From Thiotrichaceae bacterium UBA973 (lineage in GTDB: Bacteria > Pseudomonadota > Gammaproteobacteria > Eutrophobiales > Eutrophobiaceae): DNA of 64,000 nucleotides. Position numbers and translations under genes: made by a program. Shown here in pieces: positions 1 to 10,100 of the stretch. Location of the stretch: contig DBBX01000028.1 of assembly GCA_002292815.1 (NCBI GenBank), forward strand, positions 267,773 to 331,772, read 5' to 3'. The first letter of the stretch is position 1. Each line of letters starts with the position of its first letter. The notes under the pieces were generated by a model, which saw only the letters and a list, made by a program, of their open reading frames with translations, made no database searches and was not told where the DNA came from.

Positions 1-1
1 T

Positions 2-1879
2 GGCGTCAAAGCTGCCTACCTAAATTCTAGTATGAGTCATGAAGAAGCACAGGCAGTAGAGCAACAATTGGTCAACAATGAACTTGAAATTGTCTACGTC
101 GCACCGGAAAGATTACTGACCAATCACATGTTATTTCTACTGGATCGCTGTCAGGTCTCCTTATTTGCTATTGATGAAGCACACTGTGTTTCGCAATGGG
201 GGCATGACTTTCGGCCAGAATATCAACGGTTGAAAATTTTACATGAACGCTACCCTTCTATTCCACGTATTGCACTGACGGCAACAGCCGATCAACGGAC
301 GCGGGAAGAGATTATTTCACAGCTGCAATTGGAAGAGGCAAAGGTTTACCTCAATAGTTTTGATCGACCTAATATTACCTATGCTATCTCGGAAGGGAAT
401 AATCCTAAAAATCGATTATGGCGTTTTCTTGAAGAGAATCATAAAGACGATGCCGGGATTGTTTATTGCCTGTCGCGTAAGAGTGTCGAAGCTATAGCTG
501 AGTGGTTAAGTGATCAAGGTCGGACAGCATTACCTTATCACGCAGGCTTGTCTCAAGAAATACGACAAACAAACCAACATCGTTTCTTGCGCGAGGAGAG
601 TGTCATTATTGTTGCAACGATAGCCTTTGGCATGGGGATTGATAAACCGGACGTGCGTTTTGTCGCACATCTAAATCTACCAAAAAGTATAGAAGCCTAC
701 TATCAGGAAACAGGTCGTGGTGGACGCGATGGCGAACCTGCTAATGCCTGGATGGCTTATGGTTTAAAAGACGTGATTACCTTGCGGCAATTTATGTTGA
801 ACTCTAATGCCGATGAAATTTATAAACGCGTTGAACACCACAAACTCGAATCAATGCTCGGACTTTGTGAATTGATCACTTGCCGACGCCATGCCTTACT
901 CAAATATTTTGATGAAGCATCAACTGAAAATTGCGGCGCCTGTGACAATTGTCTTCGCCCGCCGGAAAAATGGGATGCGACTGAATCAGCTCAAAAAGCG
1001 CTGTCAGCAATATATCGAACAGAACAACGCTTTGGTGTAAATTATATCGTTGATATTTTGATGGGGAAAAGTGATGAACGTATCCAACGCAATGGACATG
1101 ACCAACTCAGTACCTTTGCTATAGGTAAAGATTTATCAACTACTGAATGGCGTAGTGTTTTCAGACAATTAATTGCTTTGGGATATATCGATATCGATAT
1201 GGAACGTCATGGCGCATTACGCCTAACCGAAAAATGTCGTCCAGTATTACGTGGGGAGCAGAAACTTGATTTGAGAAAACAATCTCAAGAAGAAAAAACC
1301 ACTAAGGAAGCAAAACAAAAATCTGTTTTCCGTCCACAAGATCAAACCTTATGGGACGCCTTACGAGCCTTACGTACAACATTAGCAGATGAAGCTGGCG
1401 TACCACCCTATGTCATATTCCATGACGCGACCTTACAAGAAATGGTAAAGAAAAGACCTGCGTCATCTAACGGTATGCTACGTATATCAGGTATCGGAGA
1501 ACAAAAGCTACAACGTTACGGCAAACAGTTTCTTAGCGAGATTGCAAAACACCCTCTAGCTGCGTTACTCGATAACAATCTGAGTAAAACAATTAACGAA
1601 ACATTGATGCTCTATCAACAAGATATCAGTATTGAAAAAATTGCAGAACAACGTGATAAAAACATCAATACAATTTACACACACCTCGCCGATGCTATTG
1701 AAGTCGGCTTGCTAGAAGTACGTGACGTAGTCGGACTTGATGATGGTCAATTTGACGAGATTGTTTATACCATTGAAACGATGGAAGACGATGATAAGAG
1801 CCGACTCAAACCGCTGTATGAAGCCTTAAATGAAGAATACGATTACGGCATCTTGAGGTGTGTGCAGGCATCGATTTGA
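2..1879 (+). CDS. recQ: ATP-dependent DNA helicase RecQ, 5' end cut by window
   Basis: 3'-5' DNA helicase of recombination and repair. The open frame already runs from base 2 (GVKAAYLNSS precedes the first ATG at 32), so the N-terminal part with the Walker A site lies outside the window. Visible in order: motif II IDEAHCVSQWGHDFRPEY, motif III ALTATAD, motif VI QETGRGGRDG, the RQC zinc-binding cysteines (CRRHALL...CGACDNC), a winged-helix region, an HRDC domain (starting near DQTLWDALRALR) and a C-terminal helix-turn-helix extension. These features together identify RecQ rather than another superfamily 2 helicase. No terminator is visible after the stop. Confidence 0.95.
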   Translation, partial: GVKAAYLNSSMSHEEAQAVEQQLVNNELEIVYVAPERLLTNHMLFLLDRCQVSLFAIDEAHCVSQWGHDFRPEYQRLKILHERYPSIPRIALTATADQRTREEIISQLQLEEAKVYLNSFDRPNITYAISEGNNPKNRLWRFLEENHKDDAGIVYCLSRKSVEAIAEWLSDQGRTALPYHAGLSQEIRQTNQHRFLREESVIIVATIAFGMGIDKPDVRFVAHLNLPKSIEAYYQETGRGGRDGEPANAWMAYGLKDVITLRQFMLNSNADEIYKRVEHHKLESMLGLCELITCRRHALLKYFDEASTENCGACDNCLRPPEKWDATESAQKALSAIYRTEQRFGVNYIVDILMGKSDERIQRNGHDQLSTFAIGKDLSTTEWRSVFRQLIALGYIDIDMERHGALRLTEKCRPVLRGEQKLDLRKQSQEEKTTKEAKQKSVFRPQDQTLWDALRALRTTLADEAGVPPYVIFHDATLQEMVKKRPASSNGMLRISGIGEQKLQRYGKQFLSEIAKHPLAALLDNNLSKTINETLMLYQQDISIEKIAEQRDKNINTIYTHLADAIEVGLLEVRDVVGLDDGQFDEIVYTIETMEDDDKSRLKPLYEALNEEYDYGILRCVQASI

Positions 1880-2175
1880 ATAATACAGCGGTATAGATGG
1901 CTTCCCTGTTATCGTCAGTCGGTTTCGGCATTAACGTTAATAAGCGATAATCATCTATAAACGTCTTTGTTTTAACTTTATTAAAAACCTTGCCATAAAT
2001 TTTAGTAAAAAATAATTATAATTCAATTAAATCAATTGCTTATGTATGAACAATTATCTTGATTTAACAGGCGTGATAGACTATCTTTTATATTGAATAA
2101 CATGAATTTAGCTTTTTAAATGTACCCTGAATATAATTAATAAAAAAATAAGTGATCAATTAGGAGATATATAAC

Positions 2176-2505
2176 ATGGCTAATGTAAAACTGATTATTC
2201 AATACCCTCATCCACTTGATGTTTACGCTTTTGACCATAGCTACAAGGAAGAGCATATCCCTCTAGTAACTGAAAAACTGGATGGCAAGACAAAGATGGT
2301 GACAACAACGGCATTACCTAATGCCCACCATATTCTTCCAGCATATCACCGCACCTCTGAAATATATTTTCCTTCTATGGATGCATTGCTCGCCAGTACT
2401 CAATCTGATGCCGGAAAAGAGATATTGGCACATGCCGCTAAAATTTCAACGGGTGGCGCACCAAATTTTATCATCGCCGAAGAAGAAGAAGTGATTGAGT
2501 TCTAA
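2176..2505 (+). CDS. EthD family protein
   Basis: A 109-residue protein resembling the EthD family, small ferredoxin-fold alpha/beta dimers named after a protein needed for ethyl tert-butyl ether degradation; most members have no known reaction. It has the typical start (VKLIIQYPHP) with an acidic C-terminus. A good ribosome site (taggag) lies about 9 bases before the ATG, after roughly 300 AT-rich bases without a gene. It is a single-gene unit, convergent with glmM. The family call is by overall resemblance; the physiological role is unknown. Confidence 0.7.
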   Translation: MANVKLIIQYPHPLDVYAFDHSYKEEHIPLVTEKLDGKTKMVTTTALPNAHHILPAYHRTSEIYFPSMDALLASTQSDAGKEILAHAAKISTGGAPNFIIAEEEEVIEF

Positions 2506-2548
2506 GTGAATGAACAAGTTGTAATTTTTTGTTAATTACTCTTATGGC

Positions 2549-3898
2549 TTAAAGTGACTTTTCTACTACTTCACTAACTGTAGTTGAAAGCTGATCAACT
2601 AATGTCTCAACTTGTTGTCGGTTTTCTCCTTCAACCATAACCCTTACTAAGGGTTCTGTACCAGAAGGTCTTAGCACAACACGGCCCGAATCGCCGAGCG
2701 TACTTTCGGCATCCTTAATGGCATTGTTAATTTCATTGTTAGAAGCAATATCAATTTTCTTTTGAAGTTTTACGTTCTTCATTATTTGTGGAAACTTTTT
2801 GATATTACCAACCAACTCTGATAATTTTTTCTCAGTTACTTTCATAGCCTCAAGTACTTGTAAAGCAGCTATAATTCCATCACCTGTCGTTGTGCGATCA
2901 AGGTTAATAATATGACCCGATGTTTCTCCGCCCAAGACTAGTTTTTCTTTCAGTAATAACTCCATTACATAACGATCACCAACTGAAGCCCTTAAAAAAT
3001 CCAACTGCAAGTCTTTTATCGCATGTTCCAGACCTAGGTTACTCATAACGGTACCTACAACGGCACCATTTAATTTTTCCGTATCTAACTGCGCAATGGC
3101 ATAAAGAATATCATCCCCATCAATAACATTTCCCTGTTCGTCTACCATTATCAAGCGATCACCATCACCGTCCAATGCTATGCCGACATCAGCATGTGAC
3201 TCATTCACTAATACTTGTAATGCTTCGGGGGACGTCGCACCACACTCATCATTAATATTTAACCCGTCTGGTGTTGCTCCATGGAGAAAAACTTCTGCGC
3301 CTAATTCTTCAAAGACTTTTGGTGCAATGTGATAGGTTGCACCATTAGCACAATCGACAGCAATTCTTAGTCCGCTAAAATCAACATCATTATGTAACTT
3401 TGATTTACAAAACTCGATGTAACGTCTCGGTGCATCTGAAATGCGTCGCGCCTTACCAAGATCTCGTGAATGCACGGATTGTAATGGCAAATTTAATTCA
3501 TACTCAATTTCATGTTCAACATCATCGGCTAATTTAGTACCGTCAGCCGAAAAGAATTTAATACCATTATCATAGAATGGATTATGTGATGCGCTAATCA
3601 CAATGCCTGCTTGGGCTCGCGTATTCTTAGTTAAGTAGGCTATACCTGGGGTTGGCATAGGTCCGAGCAAGCGAATATCAACACCTGCCGCAGATAGGCC
3701 TGCCTCAAGCGCTGACTCAAACATATAACCTGATATTCGCGTATCTTTACCTATCAGTACAGGACCATTGCCTTTTTTTGCAAGCACACGCCCTGCTGCC
3801 CAACCGAGCTTCATAATAAAGTCAGGCGTGATTACACCCTCGCCGACACAGCCGCGGATGCCATCGGTACCAAAATATTTTCTACTGTTGGTATTAAT
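2549..3898 (-). CDS. glmM: phosphoglucosamine mutase, probable ATT start
   Basis: Converts glucosamine-6-phosphate to glucosamine-1-phosphate for peptidoglycan and LPS precursors. The phosphoserine loop (ISASHNP), metal-binding DGDGDR and the C-terminal phosphate-binding RPSGTEPLVRVM are present. The first ATG (3814) would remove the invariant N-terminal RKYFGTDGIRG, which is encoded in frame upstream. Between that motif and the in-frame TGA at 3905-3907 there is no ATG, GTG or TTG; the best candidate is ATT at 3896-3898, preceded at six bases by AAGTGA. The protein would then be about 449 residues, normal for GlmM. The folP gene often found between ftsH and glmM is absent; ftsH is upstream but separated by a terminator. 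Confidence 0.9.
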   Translation of the reverse strand: MNTNSRKYFGTDGIRGCVGEGVITPDFIMKLGWAAGRVLAKKGNGPVLIGKDTRISGYMFESALEAGLSAAGVDIRLLGPMPTPGIAYLTKNTRAQAGIVISASHNPFYDNGIKFFSADGTKLADDVEHEIEYELNLPLQSVHSRDLGKARRISDAPRRYIEFCKSKLHNDVDFSGLRIAVDCANGATYHIAPKVFEELGAEVFLHGATPDGLNINDECGATSPEALQVLVNESHADVGIALDGDGDRLIMVDEQGNVIDGDDILYAIAQLDTEKLNGAVVGTVMSNLGLEHAIKDLQLDFLRASVGDRYVMELLLKEKLVLGGETSGHIINLDRTTTGDGIIAALQVLEAMKVTEKKLSELVGNIKKFPQIMKNVKLQKKIDIASNNEINNAIKDAESTLGDSGRVVLRPSGTEPLVRVMVEGENRQQVETLVDQLSTTVSEVVEKSL

Positions 3899-3952
3899 CG
3901 TGATTCACTTATCAATCAGGTTTTAGATAACACTATTGTGCGGATAAAAACG

Positions 3953-3986
3953 AAACCTGTGAAGTAAAAAATCACTTCACAGGTTT
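3953..3986 (-). terminator. intrinsic terminator after ftsH
   Basis: A 13-bp perfect inverted repeat (AAACCTGTGAAGT and its complement) with an 8-base loop, followed on the minus strand by a TTTTT tract. It lies just past the ftsH stop and before glmM, so glmM probably has its own promoter or depends on read-through. Confidence 0.8.
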
Positions 3987-3995
3987 GTAGAAATA

Positions 3996-5927
3996 TTATG
4001 CAGGTTTGGCTGGTGGCTCGCCAGACGGCGCATCATCTTCTTTAGAAGATTTTGCTTTGGTCTTTTTCTTGGTAGAAGTAGAACCATCATCGTCACTATC
4101 ATCCCAGCCTGATGGCGGCCTGGGTGTTTTGCCTTCCATCAAATCATCGATCTGATCCGCATCTATTGTTTCATACTTAATTAATGCTTCAGCCATGAGA
4201 TGAAGCTTATCTTCATTCTCTTTCAGGATTTTCTCTGAGCGAGCATAATTTTTATCAACAATAGAACGAATCTCTTCATCAATAGTATGGGATGTTTCGT
4301 CTGAGATAGCCTTATGCTGTGTCACTGAGTGACCCAAAAAGACTTCACCGTCTTCTTCGCTGTAAGTCAAAGGACCCAGTTTTTCTGACAAACCCCATTT
4401 AGTCACCATATTACGTGCAAGCAATGTCGCGCGTTCAATATCGTTACTTGCTCCGGTGGTAACCATGTCAGCACCAAAGATCAATTCTTCTGCGATTCGC
4501 CCACCAAATAAAGTCGAGATTTGACATTCAAGTAGTTGCTTTGAGTAACTAAGACGATCTTCTTCAGGTAAGAACATAGTGACGCCCAAGGCGCGTCCAC
4601 GAGGAATGATTGAGACCTTGTAAACAGGATCGTGTGATGGCATCAATCGACCAACAATAGCATGACCGGCTTCGTGATATGCAGTGAGTTTTTTCTCTTC
4701 CTCACCCATCACCATGGAACGACGTTCTGCGCCCATCATAATCTTGTCTTTGGCACGCTCGAATTCTTCCATCTCAACTAATTTTTTATTGGCACGTGCT
4801 GCAAATAATGCGGCCTCGTTTACCAAGTTGGCTAAATCAGCACCAGAAAAACCCGGTGTCCCACGGGCGATGATGCCTGCCTTGATATCATCACCCAATG
4901 CAACCTTGCGCATATGAACCTTAAGAATTTGTTCGCGGCCACGAATATCAGGTAGTGGCACAACAACCTGACGGTCAAAACGACCTGGTCTTAATAAAGC
5001 TGGATCTAATACATCGGGACGGTTGGTTGCCGCGATGACAATCACGCCTTCATTACCTTCAAAACCATCCATCTCTACCAATAATTGATTTAAAGTTTGT
5101 TCACGTTCATCGTGCCCACCACCTAAACCAGCACCGCGATGGCGACCTACGGCATCGATTTCATCAATAAAGATAATACATGGCGCATGTTTCTTGGCCT
5201 GTTCAAACATATCGCGTACACGAGAAGCGCCCACACCAACAAACATTTCAACAAAATCAGAACCTGAAATCGTAAAAAAAGGTACTTTCGCTTCCCCAGC
5301 AATGGCTTTTGCTAATAATGTTTTACCGGTACCAGGAGACCCTACCATTAAGACGCCAGAGGGAATTTTGCCACCCAGTTTCTGGAATTTACCAGGATCA
5401 CGTAAAAATTCGACTAGCTCTGCTACTTCATCTTTCGCCTCTTCAACACCAGCAACATCATTGAATGTGATCTTAACCTGGTCTTCGCCTAATAATCGTG
5501 CACGACTCTTACCAAACGACATCGCGCCACGACCGCCACCACCACCTTGCATCTGACGCATAAAATAAATCCAGATACCGAGTAACAATAAAATAGGAAA
5601 CCATGAGATTAACGCATGCGCCCAGAATGAATTTTTATTGGGTTCCACGCCTTTAATTTCTACATTGTTCTCCAACAGTGTGCCTATCAAGGCATCGTTG
5701 CTAGTTTCGGGGCTATAGGTGGTAAATCGAGTACCATCAGACAAATTGCCTGTAATTGAACTACCCTCAATCCCTACAGAGACAATTCGACCGGTTTTTA
5801 CATCAGAGATAAATTGGGAATAGCTAATATCACCAGTCAATGCTGGATTACCAAAATTCTTGAATACCATCATCAGGACCAGGGCGATAATTACCCACAA
5901 GACCAGATTTTTTGCCATGTCGTTCAA
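3996..5927 (-). CDS. ftsH: ATP-dependent zinc metalloprotease FtsH
   Basis: Membrane-anchored AAA+ protease that degrades membrane and regulatory proteins (LpxC and sigma-32 in E. coli). Order: first membrane helix, short periplasmic part, second helix (near residue 105-125), AAA+ domain with Walker A GSPGTGKT (the usual form is GPPGTGKT), Walker B IIFIDEIDA, SRH region with RPGRFDRQ, zinc motif HEAGH and an acidic/lysine-rich C-terminal tail. I chose a TTG start at 5927, giving MNDMAKNLVLW, because GAGG lies 9 bases upstream and it matches the E. coli N-terminus; ATG at 5918 is the alternative. It follows rlmE by under 40 bases. Confidence 0.97.
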   Translation of the reverse strand: MNDMAKNLVLWVIIALVLMMVFKNFGNPALTGDISYSQFISDVKTGRIVSVGIEGSSITGNLSDGTRFTTYSPETSNDALIGTLLENNVEIKGVEPNKNSFWAHALISWFPILLLLGIWIYFMRQMQGGGGGRGAMSFGKSRARLLGEDQVKITFNDVAGVEEAKDEVAELVEFLRDPGKFQKLGGKIPSGVLMVGSPGTGKTLLAKAIAGEAKVPFFTISGSDFVEMFVGVGASRVRDMFEQAKKHAPCIIFIDEIDAVGRHRGAGLGGGHDEREQTLNQLLVEMDGFEGNEGVIVIAATNRPDVLDPALLRPGRFDRQVVVPLPDIRGREQILKVHMRKVALGDDIKAGIIARGTPGFSGADLANLVNEAALFAARANKKLVEMEEFERAKDKIMMGAERRSMVMGEEEKKLTAYHEAGHAIVGRLMPSHDPVYKVSIIPRGRALGVTMFLPEEDRLSYSKQLLECQISTLFGGRIAEELIFGADMVTTGASNDIERATLLARNMVTKWGLSEKLGPLTYSEEDGEVFLGHSVTQHKAISDETSHTIDEEIRSIVDKNYARSEKILKENEDKLHLMAEALIKYETIDADQIDDLMEGKTPRPPSGWDDSDDDGSTSTKKKTKAKSSKEDDAPSGEPPAKPA

Positions 5928-5965
5928 ATCAACAAACCTCAATAATTAATGATTTCATAGTCCTA

Positions 5966-6583
5966 CTATAACCCATACGAACGGGCTAAAACATAGAATT
6001 CCCGAGACTGATCACGCGATGCTTCTGGTTTTCGAGTCATCACCTTGGCAAATCGTTCCTTTAATAACCGCCTATATTCATCCGTTCCAGCACCTTCAAA
6101 CAATTTAATGACTAAATCACCACCGGGCTTAAGTACTTGATCGCAAAAATCATAGACTAATTCTGCCAAGGCCAAACTTCGTGCCTGATCAGTTATCCTG
6201 ATACCTGTTAAGTTGGGGGCCATATCTGAAATTACAAGATCGGCGCCCTGTTTGCCTATATGTCCTATACACTCGTTTTCAACTGCTTCGTCGGTAAAAT
6301 CACCCAAAATAAATAACACCCGTTCAATCGGGTCCATCGGTAATATATCGACTGAGATTACTCGACCATTAGCCTTAACTTGTTCGCTGGCGTACTGCGA
6401 CCAACTTCCTGGTGCTGAGCCCAAATCAACAACACAGGTGTTTGGTTTGATGAGTTTATCTTTTTGGTCAATTTCCTGAAGTTTGTAAATAGCGCGTGAA
6501 CGGTAATGCGAATCACGAGCCTGCTTTACATATTGATCTTTATTTTGTGCGTGTAGCCATTGTTTATTGGATTTTTTGGCCAT
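5966..6583 (-). CDS. rlmE: 23S rRNA 2'-O-methyltransferase RlmE (FtsJ/RrmJ)
   Basis: Methylates the ribose of U2552 in 23S rRNA late in 50S assembly, using S-adenosylmethionine. The SAM-binding motif VVDLGSAPGSWSQYA lies near residue 50; ISDMAPN carries the catalytic Asp, VIKLFEG the Lys, and SREFYVLA the terminal Glu of the K-D-K-E tetrad. Length 205 is usual. It lies directly upstream of ftsH on the same strand. The usual divergent neighbour yhbY is not here but at 41.3 kb. Confidence 0.95.
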   Translation of the reverse strand: MAKKSNKQWLHAQNKDQYVKQARDSHYRSRAIYKLQEIDQKDKLIKPNTCVVDLGSAPGSWSQYASEQVKANGRVISVDILPMDPIERVLFILGDFTDEAVENECIGHIGKQGADLVISDMAPNLTGIRITDQARSLALAELVYDFCDQVLKPGGDLVIKLFEGAGTDEYRRLLKERFAKVMTRKPEASRDQSREFYVLARSYGL

Positions 6584-6627
6584 CAGAACACAGTTAATTA
6601 CTAATAAAATTCAGTAAAGAATGAATA

Positions 6628-7104
6628 TTATATGTACTTGACTTCCAGGACTTCGTATTCAATTACACCACTCGGTGCATTCACATCAACAGCGTCATCT
6701 TGCTGCTTTCCAATTAATGCTCTGGCAATTGGTGACGTTATCGAAATCAAGCCCTCATTTATATCGGCCTCTTGTTCACCAACTATCTGGTAAGTGACTT
6801 CTGCATCAGTATCGACATTCAATAATTTAACTGTTGCACCAAAGACAATTCGACCTTCGGCATCAACCGTAGTGACATCAATTATCTGTGCATCGGCCAA
6901 GGCCGACTCAATGGTATTGACACGACCTTCTGCAAAACTTTGTTGTTCGCGTGCGGCATGATATTCAGCATTCTCACTTAGGTCACCATGCGCGCGAGCC
7001 TCAGCAATCGCCTTGGTGATTCGTTGACGGTCTACTGTTTTAAGTTTGTGCAGTTCTGCTTTTAATTTTTCCGCACCTCTTACAGTCATAGGTGTTTGAC
7101 TCAT
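6628..7104 (-). CDS. greA: transcription elongation factor GreA
   Basis: Rescues backtracked RNA polymerase by stimulating transcript cleavage. At 158 residues it has the N-terminal coiled coil (with acidic tip residues DLSENAEYHAA) and the C-terminal FKBP-like domain ending GVIEYEVLEV. Its ATG overlaps the carB stop by 4 bases, so it is translationally coupled to the carA-carB operon. The order carA-carB-greA matches the operon described in Pseudomonas aeruginosa, except that no extra ORF lies between carA and carB here. Confidence 0.96.
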   Translation of the reverse strand: MSQTPMTVRGAEKLKAELHKLKTVDRQRITKAIAEARAHGDLSENAEYHAAREQQSFAEGRVNTIESALADAQIIDVTTVDAEGRIVFGATVKLLNVDTDAEVTYQIVGEQEADINEGLISITSPIARALIGKQQDDAVDVNAPSGVIEYEVLEVKYI

Positions 7105-10100
7105 GCGATTACTCCTTTATGCAAATCTTGTAGACTATTTACACCAACACTATCTCTTTGTTTCAATGCTTCCATAGTTGCCATTGCACCCGCTATTGTA
7201 GTTGTGTAAAAGACCTTATGTTGAAGTGCCGTTCTTCTGATTGAGTATGAATCCGCAATCGCCTTTTTATCCTCTGTCGTATTAACAATTAAATCAATTG
7301 CATCATTTTTCAACATATCAACAATATGTGGTTGTCCTTCTCTTACCTTATTAACGCGTTTACATTCTATTCCCGCATCGTTTAATACCTTGCAAGTACC
7401 ACTAGTGGCATAAAGCACATACCCCAATAAAAATAATTCTTTCGCAACAATAATTGCCTTTTGTTTATCTATTTCCTTAACACTAATAAATGCATTTCCC
7501 GACCGCGGAAACTCTTCACCCGCCGCAAGCTGCCCCTTGGCAAAGGCTTCTCCAAATGTCTTTCCTACTCCCATTACCTCACCAGTTGATTTCATCTCAG
7601 GTCCTAGTAAAGGATCAACACCAGGAAACTTAATAAATGGGAATACAGATTCCTTAACTGAATAGTAATCTGGTACCGGCACATGTGTTAAGCCTTGTGA
7701 TGCCAAACTGTTACCTACCATACAATTTACCGCCACCTTGGCAATCGATATACCTGTTGCTTTAGAAACAAACGGTATCGTTCTTGAAGCCCTGGGATTA
7801 ACTTCCAAAACATAAATATCATCATTCTGTATCGCAAACTGCGTATTCATTAAGCCAACAACATTTAAAGCACGCGCCATTGCCCCAACCTGTGATGCAA
7901 TTTTGTCCTGAACTTCATCGCTTAAACTATAGGGAGGTAGTGAACAGGCCGAATCACCCGAATGCACCCCAGCTTGTTCAATATGTTCCATAATCCCTGC
8001 AATACAGACATCCTTTCCATCTGATATCGCATCAACATCTACTTCAATAGCGTTATTCAAAAACCTGTCCAGCAATACTGGTGACGAATTAGATACCGCT
8101 ACAGCATTGTCCATGTAATTTCGAAGGTCATCTTCGCTATATACAATCTCCATCGCCCGACCACCCAATACATACGATGGTCTTACAACAAGTGGATAAC
8201 CAATTTCTTCCGCTCCTATTACCGCTTGCTTAACATTCCGCGCTGTCCGATTAGGTGGTTGTTTCAAACCGATATCTTCTAATAATTTTTGGAAGCGTTC
8301 CCGATCTTCCGCTAGATCAATTGAATCTGGACTGGTACCTATAATTGGCACACCGGCTCTTTCAAGATCGCGTGCCAATTTTAACGGTGTTTGCCCACCA
8401 TATTGGACAATCACACCATATGGTTTTTCAACATGAATAATATCTAATACATTTTCCAAAGTTAATGGCTCGAAATAGAGACGATCAGAAGTATCATAAT
8501 CCGTGGAGACTGTTTCCGGGTTGCAGTTAACCATGATAGTTTCATACCCAGCATCTCGCATAGCAAAGGCAGCTTGAACACAACAATAATCAAATTCAAT
8601 CCCCTGACCTATTCGATTAGGACCTCCACCCAAGACCATAATTTTTTGTCTATCACTTGGAGCCGCTTCACATTCAACATCGTATGTTGAATACATATAA
8701 GCCGTGGCTGACTCAAATTCTGCAGCACAAGAATCGACACGCTTAAATACCGGGCGAATATTGTTATCTATTCTTAATTTTCTTATTTCCGATTCAGGCT
8801 GTTCTATCAACTCCGCTAATCTCTCGTCTGAAAATCCTTTACGCTTTAATTGTCTTAAACGATTTTCAGTTAACGATGAGGCTCCCTCTTTCTTAAGTTT
8901 GTTCTCTTCTTCGACAAGGTCATGTATCTGTACCAAAAACCAGGGATCGATACTGCAAATATTGAAAACATCCTCAACACTCAAACCATGTCGAAAAGCA
9001 TCCGCGACAAACCAAAGTCTATCTCCGCGAGGCACCCGTAATTCTTTTTCAATCTGTTCTAAAACATTTTCTGATGACTGATCAGCAATTTCGTTAAACC
9101 CTGTTACTCCAGTCTCCATCCCGCGAATTGCTTTTTGCAATGATTCCTGAAATGTACGACCCATGGCCATGACTTCACCGACAGATTTCATCTGTGTTGT
9201 TAAACGATCATCTGCCTGTGGAAATTTTTCAAAGGTGAAACGAGGAATCTTGGTAACGATGTAATCAATACTCGGTTCGAATGAGGCTGGTGTAGCGCCA
9301 CCGGTAATCTCATTATCCAGCTCATCTAATGTGTAACCCACCGCTAATTTTGCAGCGACCCGGGCAATCGGGAAACCTGTTGCCTTAGATGCCAACGCCG
9401 ATGAACGTGACACTCGTGGATTCATTTCAATGATGATCAGTTCACCGTTTTTTGGATTAATCGCAAATTGAACGTTCGAGCCACCGGTATCAACACCAAT
9501 CTCACGTAACACTTTTATAGAAGCATCACGCATGATTTGATATTCCTTATCAGTCAATGTCTGTGCTGGTGCAATAGTTATTGAATCACCGGTATGCACA
9601 CCCATTGGGTCAAGGTTTTCAATAGAGCAAATAATGATGCAGTTATCTTTTTTATCACGGACAACTTCCATTTCATATTCTTTCCAGCCTAATGCGGACT
9701 GATCAATCTGCACTTCATTGGTCGGAGAAGCCTCAACACCCTGATCACAAATTTCCATGAACTCATCACGATTATAAGCAATACCACCACCTGTACCGCC
9801 CAAGGTAAACGAAGGGCGAATGATTGCGGGAAACCCAATAATTTCCATAGCCGCCCTGGCTTCTTCCTTGTTATGAACAATTTCAGACTTCGCCATAGCT
9901 AAGCCAATCTTTTGCATTGCGGTTCGAAATTTTTCACGATCCTCAGCCTTATCGATAGCCTCTTTGGATGCCCCAATCATTTCTACGCCGAATTTTTCAA
10001 GTACACCTTCTCTATTCAAATCTAATGCGCAGTTTAATGCTGTCTGTCCACCCATGGTCGGCAATAAAGCATCTGGACGTTCTTTTTCAATAATCCTTGC

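Noticed and set aside
5280..5360. Walker A of FtsH reading GSPGTGKT instead of GPPGTGKT as a sign of inactivity
   Set aside because: The Gly-Lys-Thr core is intact and Ser is tolerated at this position in AAA+ proteins.
8704..9081. Open frame antisense to carB
   Set aside because: Lies wholly inside a conserved carB region, with no family features or start signals.
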